64,000 nucleotides of DNA, from contig OX344764.1 in NCBI GenBank assembly GCA_947034895.1, positions 60,741,348 to 60,805,347 of the forward strand. The letters are read 5' to 3'. The position numbers and the translations under genes are program-made. Each line of letters starts with the position of its first letter. Position 1 is the stretch's first letter. A model generated the notes under the pieces. It was given only the letters and a program-made list of their open reading frames with translations, was not told the origin of the DNA and searched no databases. Below, piece after piece: positions 46,180 through 57,889 of this stretch. Source of the stretch: Rhytidiadelphus loreus (taxonomy: Eukaryota; Streptophyta; Bryopsida; Hypnales; Hylocomiaceae).

Positions 46180-47300
46180 CTAAAGCTTGAATGTCTTCAT
46201 TTACAAACAACTCATGTTTCCATTCTAGTTGATTGTAGTTTTTTAGAAAAAATTCGAACAACCTTGAGCAAAAACTCTTTTGTTCTTGATATCCAGCAAT
46301 ACCTTAGAAATGGGACCAAAGATTTAAGTAAATTCAAAATTCAAAATCAGTTTTTGTATTTTAAGGAATGTCTATACATTCTTGAAAGACCTCTGCATTT
46401 CTAAATCTTGCAAGCTCGTCATGACCTTCTAGCTATTGGACATTTTAGATACAATAAGATTTTGGAGCTCATTTCTTGTGACTTTTGGTGGCCTCAAATG
46501 TGGAAAACTATTAAAGAATTTGTACTTTCATGCAATATATATTCTTGTTCCAAAAATTCCCAACATCGGTCTTATGGATTACTACAACCACTACTGAGTC
46601 CAAAACAACCGTGGTCATTTGTTTCAATGGATTTCATCACTAATTTGCCACTTTCATCAGAGTTTGATATTATTTGTGTAATGGTAGATCGATTTTCAAA
46701 AATGCCACATTTTGTTCCATGTAAAAAGAAAATTACAAGCAAGGAAACAACTAGACTATTCATCGACAATATTTATCGCTATCATGGTTTACCTGATGAT
46801 ATTGTATCTGACCATGGATTGCAATTAATCTCCAAATTTTGGCAATCGCTATTTGAAATTTTGAAAGTAAAGATCAAGTTTTCATCAGCATTTCATTCAC
46901 AAACGGATGGACAAACGGAACGAGTAAATCAAGTCTTGGAGCAATATCTTCGGTATACTATTAATTACCAACAAGATGATTGAACATCTTTAATAACACT
47001 AGCCAAATTTGCTTACAACAATAGCGTGCATGCATCTATACAAGAGACTCCATTTTATATCAATTATGGATATCACCCCAAGATTGATATGCTACCGTTT
47101 TGGAAGGGAGAAATTCTTACAACAGAGGAGTTTGCAACACGTATGAAAGAATTACACTCAACAATGAAGAAACATCTTGAAGAAGCTCAAGTTCGTTACA
47201 AATAATTTGTTGATGTAAAAAGAAAAAAGCAACCAAATTTTCAAGGTGTGGCTACTACGGCGCAATATCAAGACTTCTAGACCTTGTGATAAACTTGACT
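46180..47300 (+). pseudogene. integrase of the Ty3/gypsy element
   Basis: The open stretch 46408-46983 has the His-rich start (HDLLAIGHFRYNKILELIS), FWWPQMWKTIKEFV and SCNIYSCSK, then the DDE core: Asp in SMDFITNLPLSS, Asp in IVSDHGLQLISKFW and Glu in HSQTDGQTERVNQVLEQYLR. A stop follows QQDD at 46981. The sequence then continues TSLITLAKFAYNNSVHASIQ and GYHPKIDMLP in the same sense. Confidence 0.9.
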
Positions 47301-47339
47301 ACCGCAAGATTGGACTATTTTGAATTAAAAAACAAATCA

Positions 47340-47667
47340 ATGTTGTTGCATAGCAGTTGGAATTATCTACATCTATGAAAATACATCATATTTTTCACAC
47401 TTCACTTTTGAAAACCTATAGAGAATCCAATTTTTCTAGTAGAATTCAAGCACCAACACTTCCTATTGTAATTGATGATTGTCAAGAATATGAAGTTGAC
47501 AATATTTTAGATTTGAGGATTCGATTTGGTCAAGTAGAATATCTTTTTCATTGGCATGAATATCCAATTAGTGAGCGTACGTAGAAACCAACCTCTAACT
47601 TAACAAATGCACCATTGAAGATTCAAGAATTTCATCGGCAACAACCAAACAAACCAAGATCTAGATA
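47340..47667 (+). pseudogene. chromodomain tail of the Ty3/gypsy integrase
   Basis: STSMKIHHIFHTSLLKTY (the usual HPVFHVSLLK-like linker) is followed by EYEVDNILDLRIRFGQVEYL and FHWHEYPISERT. This is the chromodomain core with the W-x-x-Y/H arrangement. Such domains can target integration to heterochromatin. A stop replaces the Trp codon region after ERT at 47582. Confidence 0.8.
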
Positions 47668-47709
47668 AAATAAACTCCTCGAAGGATCTCGGAGCTAAAG
47701 GGGAAGTAA

Positions 47710-47930
47710 TGTCACGGAGATAGAACCTTGTATAAGTTCTAAGATCCTTAAAAGTAAAATTAGAATTAAAGTAAATGAAGTTTAGATCCTTGACTATATA
47801 AAAAAGTCAAGATTGAAGAATTTCTCAATCTTGACAACTCCTATTACTTAATATATTTCCTTTTATATATTTATCTTATCTTGTTTTGTTTATTCTTATT
47901 TTGTCTGGTGTTTTGATCTTGTCCTTGACA
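47710..47930 (+). repeat. presumed 3' LTR of the Ty3/gypsy element
   Basis: It starts TGTCACGGAG right after the purine tract. It holds an inverted pair CAAGATTGA/TCAATCTTG near 47810-47835 and an AT-rich TATATAAAA-like tract. The downstream boundary is uncertain. Confidence 0.5.
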
Positions 47931-48006
47931 ATAATTCCTTGATGGCATTGTGTATGTCCGCACTGTCCAGGTGGTAAACACCGTGACGGGTAAGAACAAA
48001 CAAGGA

Positions 48007-50074
48007 CTAGTGTAATATTCCAATGTATGGAACTAGAACGTGCATGTCCGGTGGACATCGGGGATACAGGCGTGTGGGAACTAAATATTCATGCCTCCAC
48101 TTCATAAGGGCCTTGTCGATCTCCATGTCCCAAGCAGAATAAAGCGGACCTTGCATGAATGATGATGCCACAAACACCTACCCGCGTGCCAAATCTGAAA
48201 GGCTCCACCATAATTTACGGCTAAGAAGTTCAACAAGATTTTGACCAATATATTCTTGCGGCTTTGCCAAATTGCAAATATGACATATCAGTACTAGAAC
48301 AAAGTTACACTCACTTGTGTAGAAGGAAATTGTACCGCTGTCGACATCTCCTTCTCTTTTACTGCAAGGTCACCACATCGGAACAATGTCATGTTTAATG
48401 TTTCACGAGTGTTTACGGAGCTCACGCTAATAGCCTAAAGCTCAAAGTGTAAAATATAGTTGAAAATGTTGCACTTTACTTGGGCATATCCTCAATGATA
48501 TTTTTGATTTAGAGAGCCTAGTGTACTTTTGGAATTGAGAGCCGCCTCCAAGCCTTCAAGTCATGCTCCAGATTCGGCAAAGGATCTAATGTCATGTTTT
48601 TCCAATGCCGCAGGGACATCAACATTGCGCACTCCTTAGCTACATTCTCTAAGGTGACATTTGAATTTATATCGGTACCTGCAGTGGTTGCCTTCAGGTG
48701 GTTCCTCGGGTCGTCTGGTGTACTGACTATGGCATCAAAGGCGGATTTCAAGCTGCAAGGGATAGCTTGTATTTTGTCCAACAAAGGCACAATCTAAGGA
48801 ACTTGATTAGTCACTCCATTGGGTGTACTCCCTATCATAGGCAGTACATTAAGATCAAGCTCCAGCGATTTAGCCGTGTTAGGTACTTTTAACATAAAAA
48901 GCGGTAAATTACTGGATGTTGTGTGGCTATGGCCTTGTTCAGTAACATCAACACAATGGACTGACGAGGTCCCTTTAGATATCCCTCGGAATGTGGACTT
49001 CCCTTCCAACGCCGCTTCCACAGATGGGAAGATGCTAAAAGGCTGCAACGTCCATGCCGCCTTGTCATCATGCTCAATGTTTGCGTCCAGTGAGTGCACA
49101 AGTTCAATAATTTTACGACATATATCTACCACCCTTGCTGCCCACTTTGGCGCATCCAAATCTAAGACCCATCCAATGTCTAGGTCTTCACAGAGACGCA
49201 GGCACTTTGTCCACACCTTTGATTGGTCTATTCAGTGTTCATGTTCAATACTTGTCCAACATGCCCAAAACACTTCAGGCTAATGTAATGCCATGTCATA
49301 TAGTGCATGCACCCGGACATTCTCCGCCCAATACATAACTAAGTTTAGCACCCGGTCTTCCTTGCCTTCGCTCATCATTTGAGCATTCATCATAACATCC
49401 GAATGTACCACATTGAGCTGAAAGTCACTCATCTCCGCGAAGTAAAAAGGAGCTTCAAAATCGTAAATTGACATGGCGCGCGTTAGGGTAGCCTAGTTCT
49501 TATAGAGACTTTGCACTCCGGAACAGGTGACGCCGAACAAGGGGTATGTCATTTGCCTCCACCTACCAAAAGCATTGTTCATGGCGAGGCGCAGTACCTT
49601 AACGAAGTGCAAAACTTTCAAGCGTGAAACTTCATGTGATAGAAGTATGCGGCGGATCGAGTTGGCCTTGTCCTCTTCATCACAACGGTCCATGTCAGAT
49701 CCGAAGCTTAGCGCAAAACATGAAGTTCAAGATTGACCGCAATGTTCATAGCACTATACATGATCACATTACCAACAGTACAATGTGGTGATGTTCATTA
49801 CTAGCACAGAACATTGAGAACCTAAATACTCACCGTCATACCGCTACGGCAAGGGCAGAAGCTTGACAAAGATGTCGGAAGCAACGACCACCCACCAAAT
49901 TAGGCACCAATCCCAACGGTAGCTCTTGCATCTAAAAGTCATCTCTTGACAATATGCGTCCATAGTCTCATTCACGAGGCGCTCTTGTCGCAGACAAAGC
50001 TCTGCTGCAAACTCCTTACACCTGTCCTCGTAACTTGTAGAGTCCGCAACAAACTGTAGGTCTCTTGCAAGCAA
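48007..50074 (-). pseudogene. unrecognised intron-bearing gene, decayed
   Basis: From 50074 down to 48518 the minus strand is readable in one frame, interrupted by stops at about 49844, 49493, 49280, 49226 and 48794. The stretch 49843-49694 may instead be an intron (GTGAGTATT donor). Open parts read RDLQFVADSTSYEDRCKEFA, RVLNLVMYWAENVRVHALYD, KVWTKCLRLCEDLDIGWVLD and KIQAIPCSLKSAFDAIVSTP. A further exon near 48400-48320 (MTLFRCGDLAVKEKEMSTAV) ends at a GTGAGTGT donor. After an acceptor near 48269 comes PQEYIGQNLVELLSRKLWWS, then an in-frame TAG, then WDMEIDKALMKWRHEYLVP and a stop at 48007. The ED-x-VLNLVMYWAE piece faintly recalls BACK domains, but the family is not recognised. Confidence 0.55.
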
Positions 50075-50099
50075 GTTGATTCTTGATCAAAATTCTATG

Positions 50100-50680
50100 A
50101 TTTTCTCTTATTTGCCATTAGAAACTTCATTATGCTCTAGTTGGTTGCCTATTTTGTGAATTTTTTAATGAAAAGTCAACAATGCTCATAACTAAATTTT
50201 AAATTCTTTGCAATTTTGGTCTAGTAAAGTTCCTTAAACATGACCAGCAAGTCAACTTGTGCATTAAGAAAAAATTCAAGCTTCAATGAGGCTGCAAGTT
50301 TTAGAAGGCAGTGATGCAATTATAGAAAAAAAATTGTTTTTTATATTTTATATTTGGAAGCTAACGTGGCACTACTAATGCCACGTCAACGCCACGTCAA
50401 ATTGGCGATTTTTTAATATTTTTTTTCAAAAAAAATATTATTTTGTTTTTCTGTATTTGCACCACGGGAGTGCTAAAAATCAAAACTTAACGGCCCTCTG
50501 CAAGGTTCAAAATTTTATGTAATGATGATTCGTTCTTGTTGTAAGCCAAAAATATTCTTAAATTAGTCAAATTTTTGTTTTGAAGTATTAAAGAAGTCAC
50601 AATTTGCTTACGATTTTATGAGTTAATGGTAATAGGAGGTGATATGTAAAATGATTTGAAGAATCACCATGAACTCAAAG
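50100..50680. other. AT-rich intergenic DNA with a CCACGTCA inverted cluster
   Basis: ACGTGGCA (50363), GCCACGTCA (50381) and GCCACGTCA (50391) lie within 40 bp and form an imperfect inverted repeat, like the GACGTGGCA/TGCCACGT pair inside the element at 21538. It may be the core of another decayed element. Nothing else was recognised. Confidence 0.4.
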
Positions 50681-50683
50681 GAT

Positions 50684-51829
50684 AGCTCTAAGCAGTTGGA
50701 TGTTCGACGGTTAAACCAATAGGATTTAGAAAGTTGCTTGAAGCCAGCTAATTAAAAGGAAGTTTTGGAGGAAGTATTCTTTCTCTTTGGCTTTTGACTT
50801 GTAGCAACTTTGCTTCCTTCATTGTATTCTTCATCTTTCTAAAAGAAACAGAAACAATTGTATACTTATTGTGATAATTTTAATGTAATAAAGCTTGAAG
50901 CAATTTATTGATGTTTGTTTGATTTGTAGGATAAGTCCCAGTGATTGGGCATTTTGAGTAGAATTGTGTGCATACCTATGAGAGGATTCATTGCTGATTT
51001 TGCTTAAAGCTAATAATATATTGTTGTGTGATGATTTTGATTATATTATTGCAGTATTTTAAATAAGCTTTAAGCAGTTTATAGATTGTATATGTTTTTA
51101 GTGCTAATTGTTTTGATTGAACAAGCTTTGAAGCAATTGTATGTGATGTATGTGCTTAAGCTAATGTGATGTGAAATTGAACAAAAAGCTTGAAGCTAAT
51201 CATATGATAATAGTTTTTTTACTACAATTGATCATTGAATGCGGAAGAATTCTTAATGCAAAATGGTTGTGTGCATGGGTAAATCCAATGATTGAATAGA
51301 ATAGTAAATGAAAAATGCCTTTAGAGTTGAATAAATTAAATATAAATTAAAAAGCTCAAAGTTGTGATAGTGGTTGTGCAAGGGAATCTTTGGTGATAAG
51401 TAGTGTGCAAGGAAGTACTATAGATTGATCCATTAGAGTGTTTGTGAATGTATATGGTAAAAAATTGTGGAGTGTTTTAATTTAGAATTGAGGCATTCAA
51501 CAATAATTTAAGGAAACTTGAATTGTCATTGTATTATGCTATAAGCAATTGATTATGATGAATGTGGAGTGGAGTGTTGGTTCTAATTGTAGCAAGTTGA
51601 CAGACTGTCAAGGGTGAAATAAAAGTTGGATGCTATAAGCTATAGTGCGTTAAGAATGCTTAAAGCAAATACAGATTGATGGATTTGTATGTACTAACAA
51701 TGTTTGTTGAATAAAAGAGTGATGCTTTAAGCAATATTGTGAACCTATGCTTTAAGCAAATGCAACAGGAAATGGTTACCCTTGTGCTATAAGCTAAGTG
51801 TTGCGTTCTTCCTTGCTAAAAGCAAAAAA
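50684..51829. repeat. region with a recurrent near-palindromic GCT-N3/4-AGC motif
   Basis: At least 13 occurrences of GCTTTAAGC, GCTTGAAGC, GCTTAAAGC, GCTATAAGC, GCTCTAAGC or GCTAAAAGC, usually followed by AA or AAT. Examples: 50684, 50736, 50893, 51002, 51067, 51125, 51188, 51632, 51723, 51749 and 51786. Sequence between them is not repeated, so this is not an ordinary tandem array. No open frame spans the region. Confidence 0.6.
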
Positions 51830-54800
51830 AATTCTTGAACCAACATATTAGGATAAAACTGGAACTGCATCCATGCGTTCATAGCCTCGGTAATGTACCG
51901 ACCACCAAATTTACATATTTGAAAATAAGAGCAAAGACAAATTATTATCATTATTCTTTAGAAATTGTATATTAATCAAACATAAATTCCACTTAATTCT
52001 AAAATACATGTGACTTTAGCTACAAATACATTAGACTAATTGATCATTCCCTAAAATTGAACCCCTATACTATAGTCATAGGTTTTGGAAGATAGGCAAA
52101 ATCTAGGCTATACTTATTCTATAAGAAAACCTACTTCTTCATGCAACAAAAAAAAGCTACATTCTACTTCACTAAACCCCCACTTAATCTCCAATGACCT
52201 AGGTCTAACATCTCATGATCATCTGTCATTGTAGTATTTAAAATTTTATTGTCAAAATGCACCTACTCATTAGAGAAAATCTAAGTTTTGTAGAGGGCTA
52301 TTTGACTTTCGACTTATGTGCAAATACAATGAAATTTAATTAATTAATTAAAATATATCATTTTAAAATAAAAAAATAATATAATACTTTTTTAATTACC
52401 AATCCGATGAGGCACACAAGCTAACACAAATTGGCAAGATTCTCTATAACAAGATTTGGGCTAATTTTTTTTTCATTTGCACATTTGTATGCAATCAAAT
52501 GGCCCTCCAAAAGGGTTGAGATTTTTCTAATGTCTCTTTTGGTTCTACTAATTGAATCTTGATTGATTGCCAAAATATTTCATGTAAATTGCCTTTTTTC
52601 CTCAAGTTGAAAATTCTTATTCTTGTTGTTTGATTTTTGACCCTTATAGCCACATGCAAAACCCCTTCTTTTTCCTTTTTGTAACTTGCAATCTTTAACA
52701 TCTCTCATTCCTCTACTTAATCAAACTCCAACAATGCTTTCTTGTTATAAGTTCTTCTAACTCTAACCTTGAGATATCATCAGAATTCGAGGCCCTATTG
52801 TTCAGACAATGTTAAATGTGGAAATAGTGCGAAGGAAAAATGTGAAGGGCTCTGCAACTTCAAGCATGGTGAATCAAGTTTGAAGACCCTAATTGAAATA
52901 TATTAATTTACCTCACTAGCGAGACTCTCTCAAAAACCTAGTCATACAAAACTATTCACCAAGCTAGTATTATGTGTGCCGATAGAGATGCTTTTAACTA
53001 GTTTAAACCATTAAACTTAAAGATTGGAATAACCCCTTTTTAATTCCTTAGAAGTGAATTTTAGTTTAATTTATACTTCTATAGAGAGTCATAGGCTAAT
53101 TAAAAAGTTACAACGCTAGTGTCATTGGTTGATTGGGAAGTTGCAGAGAGTCATTGGTTGGTTAGGAAGTTACAACATTGACAACTCTTAATTTTTGGAG
53201 AGCAAAAGAAACCCTTCCAACATTGATTAATAATATTATGCATGTTAGTATTGCTACCCTTCTCTCTCTCCCCGCATAATTCATCTCTACTTATATTTTG
53301 GGAGTTGTGACCCTATCGCACATTTATTGTACATTTGTCATATTCACACTAATGCTTTGAAAGTCTTGCTCTTATCTTAATATGTCAAGACCTTAAACCA
53401 ATTCATTCTTTATAAATTATAATTTTTGTAGATTGTTTTAGTTTTAGTATGCACTCTTGTTACTCTAAATTGAATCAAGTTGAATTCTTGAGAACAATAG
53501 ATGTATGATCAAGTGTCAAATACTTAGTCCATAGACATAGGTAGTTATGTCTCCATTCATTGTCATCACCGCACTCTTATATTTCCTAAATACTCAATTT
53601 AACTTCTCAAATGTGGATTTAAACAATGAATACCATCCCAAACAAAATTTAGAATTAGAAGTATATATTACATTGGTATAGATATGGATTGAATAGTAAT
53701 CAATATGGCACATATGCTTTCAATGCTAAAAATGTATGAAAAATTAAAATTAAAAAAAAAACGTCAAAAAAAAATCCAACATGGTTGAAAGCACAATTTT
53801 TGAAAAAAAAAAATTTTGTAGCACTATTGAAAATCATGAATTAAAAAAAATTTGAAAAATACATGTAATTATAAGAATTTTTGAAGTGAAAGCTTTCTAA
53901 ACCACTAAAATCATCACATAAGCTTGTTAAAAAACCGAAATTTAGAAAATCAATAGTCAACTAATCACAATTAAGTATGGGAATGGTTTAATTGCACTTT
54001 GGGGGACAATTTCAAAAAAAATCTACTAGTCGGAAATGGATTTATAGACAACTATAGATGCTTTCACCGTAGGAAAAAAACACAAATATTATTGATAAGA
54101 TTATACTCCAAAGTGGAAACTATCCACTCTTTTCTTCAATCTGACAACACTCCTAAAAGAACTAGATTGAGATGTATTCCTCTTTTCTTTCAATTCTTCA
54201 CCATCCATTTCAAAAAATAAATAAACAAAATAAAATAAAATATTTGTACTATTGGTAAGAACATTTAAACCTATATGCACTAAATTTGATGCCCTAAAAG
54301 TTTACATCTTTATTTAAAGAGCCTTCAAAGTTCTTGTCCCCTGTCCTCATTCACCAATTGTGCATTGTATAAAGTCATTTGATCAATCATCAAGTAGAAT
54401 ATAGGATAATTCTCACTAAACTTAGATGAATAGTGATTTCAAGGACCATTGCTTAATACACTATGATTGAGTGCCATGGGAATACTTTGAGGAGCTTAGG
54501 GCACTTTCATCCAAGTTTGGCAAGTATCAAACTTGTTGAGGGCTACAGTGCGGATGTTCTATGTGTCAATAAGAAAAGACACACTCATGAAACCACATCA
54601 AACATTTGAAAGTCTTTTGCTCTAGTTTGTTGCAAAATGTAGATTCATTTGCATCATGCACATGTATATGAGGTAAATTTGTATTAAATGAATATTCTTA
54701 CTTCTTGAAGACTTTTATTCTTGGAAGTTGAGTTTTGTACTTGTCCCTACATTCACTACAAATATTTGCTAAATACTAGACACCCAATTTTTTTTGCTTA

Positions 54801-55215
54801 AAGAGATCATTCAATATGACATAAGTAGCATCTAATGTTCTATGAAGTAAAAGCAAGAACAATCCAAATTGCATCAAATAGATTATATGTGATTGAAAGT
54901 AATTAAAGGTGCCATGCTTTTGATTAAATCATACATCTTCATAAGTCATTGAAACAAATATGTCCTATATTTTGCTATATTTAATCTATTTCTTTGGCAT
55001 TATGATAAAAGTGTTTGAACAATATCGGTGAAGATGGATTATATGTCAAGTACAAGAACATATAAAGGATTTTTGGCTTGTGGCTTCTTAAAATTTGAGC
55101 TTGTAGCTAGTAATTTGGAGCATATCCAAGCATTAACTCATTTTTCAAAAACCACATAATGGAGGTGGTAAACTTTGATTATATTCATTTACAAATGACA
55201 ATACTTTTATATGTT
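51830..55215. other. AT-rich intergenic stretch, no gene recognised
   Basis: Only short frames. A small duplication (CATTGGTTG-x-TT-x-GGAAGTT, 53125-53175) and poly-A/T runs are visible. A TTCTTGTCCCC block near 54335 recalls the left part of element F, but no ends are preserved. Confidence 0.4.
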
Positions 55216-55226
55216 GTTGTTTTTAA

Positions 55227-56010
55227 TCCCTAAAGGACTAAGTGTCTCCTAGGAAATAGTATAATGTTCAATATGTTCCTATGATCTCAATTTTTGGTAT
55301 AATTTTTGAATTTTTTTTAAGAGAGAAATACATATTAGCTTCATAAGAGTATTATTTTTATTTCTATCATTGATCAAGAGAAAAATTTATACAACCCTAA
55401 GCTCAAATGGAAGTTGTTGGGCAACACTAAAAACTCACAAAACTTAAAAATAATTAAAAAAAAAATTGTTTCTTGTAAAACAAAAAAATTCTACATAGAA
55501 AGATTTTATTCTTTCTATTAAGACTAGTGATGAGAAAGTTAGAAAGTCTTGTTTTTTGGACAAACAAGGCATCTTCTTCAAAAATAACTTATAGGATTCA
55601 TTTTTTAATCTTAATTTTCACAATTTAAAAAATAATAATTTAATCTCGTTGTTGGAATTAGTGTGTTTCAATTTCATCTTAAAACTATTAACAACTTAGT
55701 TTTTATTTCTATCTCATATCTACTTCTACATAATATTTATCTGGAAATAAAAATAAAAAATCTATTTTCTTTTTAAATTTCCAAACTCTCAATTCAATTT
55801 TTAATTATAAATTATTTGATTCAAAATCTATATTGTAACAAATTTAAGTTAAGAAGATTCAAAGTCAAAAATCTAGTCAAGCAAGGTGCAAGAAAAAATG
55901 TTCTCTTCACTTGAAACACAAATATTTTGCTTTTTACATGTTCAAAGAATTTGAAACTTTTTCCAAACATTCTTATACTATTCTAGTGCAAGATTCTACA
56001 ATTTATTGAG
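55227..56010. mobile_element. TTAA-flanked element J, right end lost
   Basis: TTAA (55223-55226) then TCCCTAAAGGAC. The interior follows elements B and E (CCTATGATCTCAATTTTTGG, TGATGAGAAAGTTA, GGCATCTTCTTC, ACTTCTACATAATATTTA). Similarity fades near GTGCAAGATTCTACA at 55990-56005, with no GGGGTTAA end. Confidence 0.6.
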
Positions 56011-56599
56011 TTTTATTCTTTGTATAATCATGGTAAGGTTCCTATACATAAAAATTAATTGATAAAGTTTGTAGTACCATGGGCAAGTGAAAACAATGAA
56101 GAATATTTGCACATTGGCAATTCCATATGAAACAAAGTGCATATGGTTGTGTCAATTTCAAAGGTACAATGAATTAGTTATAAATTTCTAAAAATAAAGG
56201 TTGTAGGAGGCTATAGGTGTAACTATATGACTCTTAAATCCATTTCATGCATTCTTTGAAATGATATTTGCACCATTGAAAGTTTTAATAAATCAGAAGT
56301 TAAATTTTTTTTAAACTTCTCCCAAAAAATTTACTTTACAAAACCACCACTTCTACAATTCTTTAAATGGATTGAATCATTACCCAAAATGATTCTTGAC
56401 TCCACTTTCTTGTTGTACCTCTATTACTCATTGTTATAAATATTTTACTCGTTCATTTTCCATCCAAATGTAATAATCAATATTTCCTAGAGGACAACTT
56501 TAGGTGTAATTAAGGTAGGAGATCTATAAAGGAACCACATTTTAAAAGCGTTCTTTAACACAAAGGTACATATTGCTTCATTCAATGTTCCAAATTGCA

Positions 56600-57450
56600 T
56601 TTGTCTACATACCAACAATGAATATATCAATGGGTAAATCCTTTCTATGCCAATATGCCTTATGTGATTTGAACTTCAAATTTTATAACTAATTCTATAG
56701 AGGTTAAAAAAACCCGAAAGGACTTGAATTAGATTCCAATTCTATATATCTTTCAAAGAAAATTTATTGAAAAAGATTTGAATTGTTGTAAATCATGTGT
56801 TAAATAGCCACTTCATAGACCTATTAAGGTAAGTACACCTAAAATTGTACAAATAAGCAATTCAACATGGTCTCCATTATTATATAGTTTAGATGGGATC
56901 TTCTTGGTAATCAAAAAAGAATTCTAGATGATCTTAGAATGCATTTTTTGGCCCCTCTATGAGTGAACTACAAATTTCTAAAGTATTGAAAATAGGTGTT
57001 TCTAAAATTGACCCTAGACTCTCACGAATAGTGGGAATATATTTTAGGCAAGAATATGTAGTGTTCAATTTCAAAAAGCAGTCAAAATTAGGTGTAGTTA
57101 CCGTACCTTATTTTATAGTTCTCTCAATGAGAATGATCTTGCATTCCTATTACAATTTTGTGAGTAAGATCTAAAAGCGCCCTTGTTCTAAAAGTGACCT
57201 CTAACACAAAGATACATTTTCCTTTTTTCAATGTATTAATTGCATACATTTTAAGAAGAAGTCATTTTTAGTGACCACTCCGTTTCAACTTCAAAAATTT
57301 GTAATTAATTCCATGAAGGTCCAAAAAATATGAAATGATTAGGGTTAGATGCCAATTCCATTTTTCTTCCTATAAAAATTTACTGATAATTGTTTCAAAG
57401 AGTTGAGCTTCCCCCCAAAGGCAACCAATTCTTAAAAGAGTGACTAACTT
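56600..57450. repeat. dispersed repeat, copies 2 and 3
   Basis: 57250-57440 matches 7970-8140 (TTTCAACTTCAAAAATTTGT, GGTCCAAAAAATATGAAA, GATGCCAATTCCATTTTTC). A more decayed version occupies about 56670-56770 (GAACTTCAAATTTTATAACT, GACTTGAATTAGATTCCAAT). This suggests an ancient tandem arrangement. Confidence 0.55.
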
Positions 57451-57518
57451 CAAGCGTAGACTACCTTATGTTTGTTTTATCTCCGATTCTAATCTACAAA
57501 CATTACATTTTGAATTAA

Positions 57519-57749
57519 CCCATGAAGGATGCCGCGGACAATAAGCGTCCGATGAATGACAAGGAATTCTCTAGTGTAGGACATAACTACAACTATTCAT
57601 CCTTGGAATTTTTTGTGGAAAGTGGAAAACATCTACAATAGCTTGACTTCCAACGAGTGTTTTTGGATTTTTTAAATTTTATTCCAATGACTTTCCCAGT
57701 TTACACAATGCATGATTTCCAGGGTCAACCCCCCCCCGTCGTTCCGGGG
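57519..57749. mobile_element. TTAA-flanked element K, 231 bp
   Basis: TTAA (57515-57518) then CCCATGAAGGATG. The right end is CGTCGTTCCGGGG then TTAA (57750-57753), whose complement CCCCGGAACGACG pairs imperfectly with the left end. A subterminal hairpin GGAC-AATAAGC-GTCC followed by GATGAA mirrors that of element C. No coding frame. Confidence 0.6.
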
Positions 57750-57889
57750 TTAAATTGTGTGGACTATGGAATACTCCTACGTCCCTAGTTCCTACCCTCC
57801 CTAACAACCTTACCAGCCTCATTGAATGCTAACTAAGGCAGTCCATTGAGAAGCACAATGATTTTACAGAATCTGGCTATTCTGGTAAC

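Larger units (their letters stand above)
41265..47930 (+). mobile_element. decayed chromodomain Ty3/gypsy LTR retrotransposon
   Basis: Gene order is gag, protease, reverse transcriptase, RNase H, integrase, chromodomain, which is diagnostic of plant chromoviruses. A purine tract (AAAGGGGAAGT, 47697-47707) precedes a TGTCACGG start at 47710, taken as the 3' LTR. The LTR end (CA at 47930) is a guess. The 5' LTR could not be recognised. An inverted transposon fragment abuts the element at 41264, and only GTCAAGATTGAA and TTGTTTTGTTT are shared between 41.27-41.35 kb and the 3' LTR. Stops in every reading frame show that it is immobile. Confidence 0.85.

Noticed and set aside
54295..54420. Possible further TTAA element (CCCTAAAAG followed by TTCTTGTCCCC)
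   Set aside because: No TTAA before it and no matching GGGG-TTAA end. Similarity to element F is limited to a short block.
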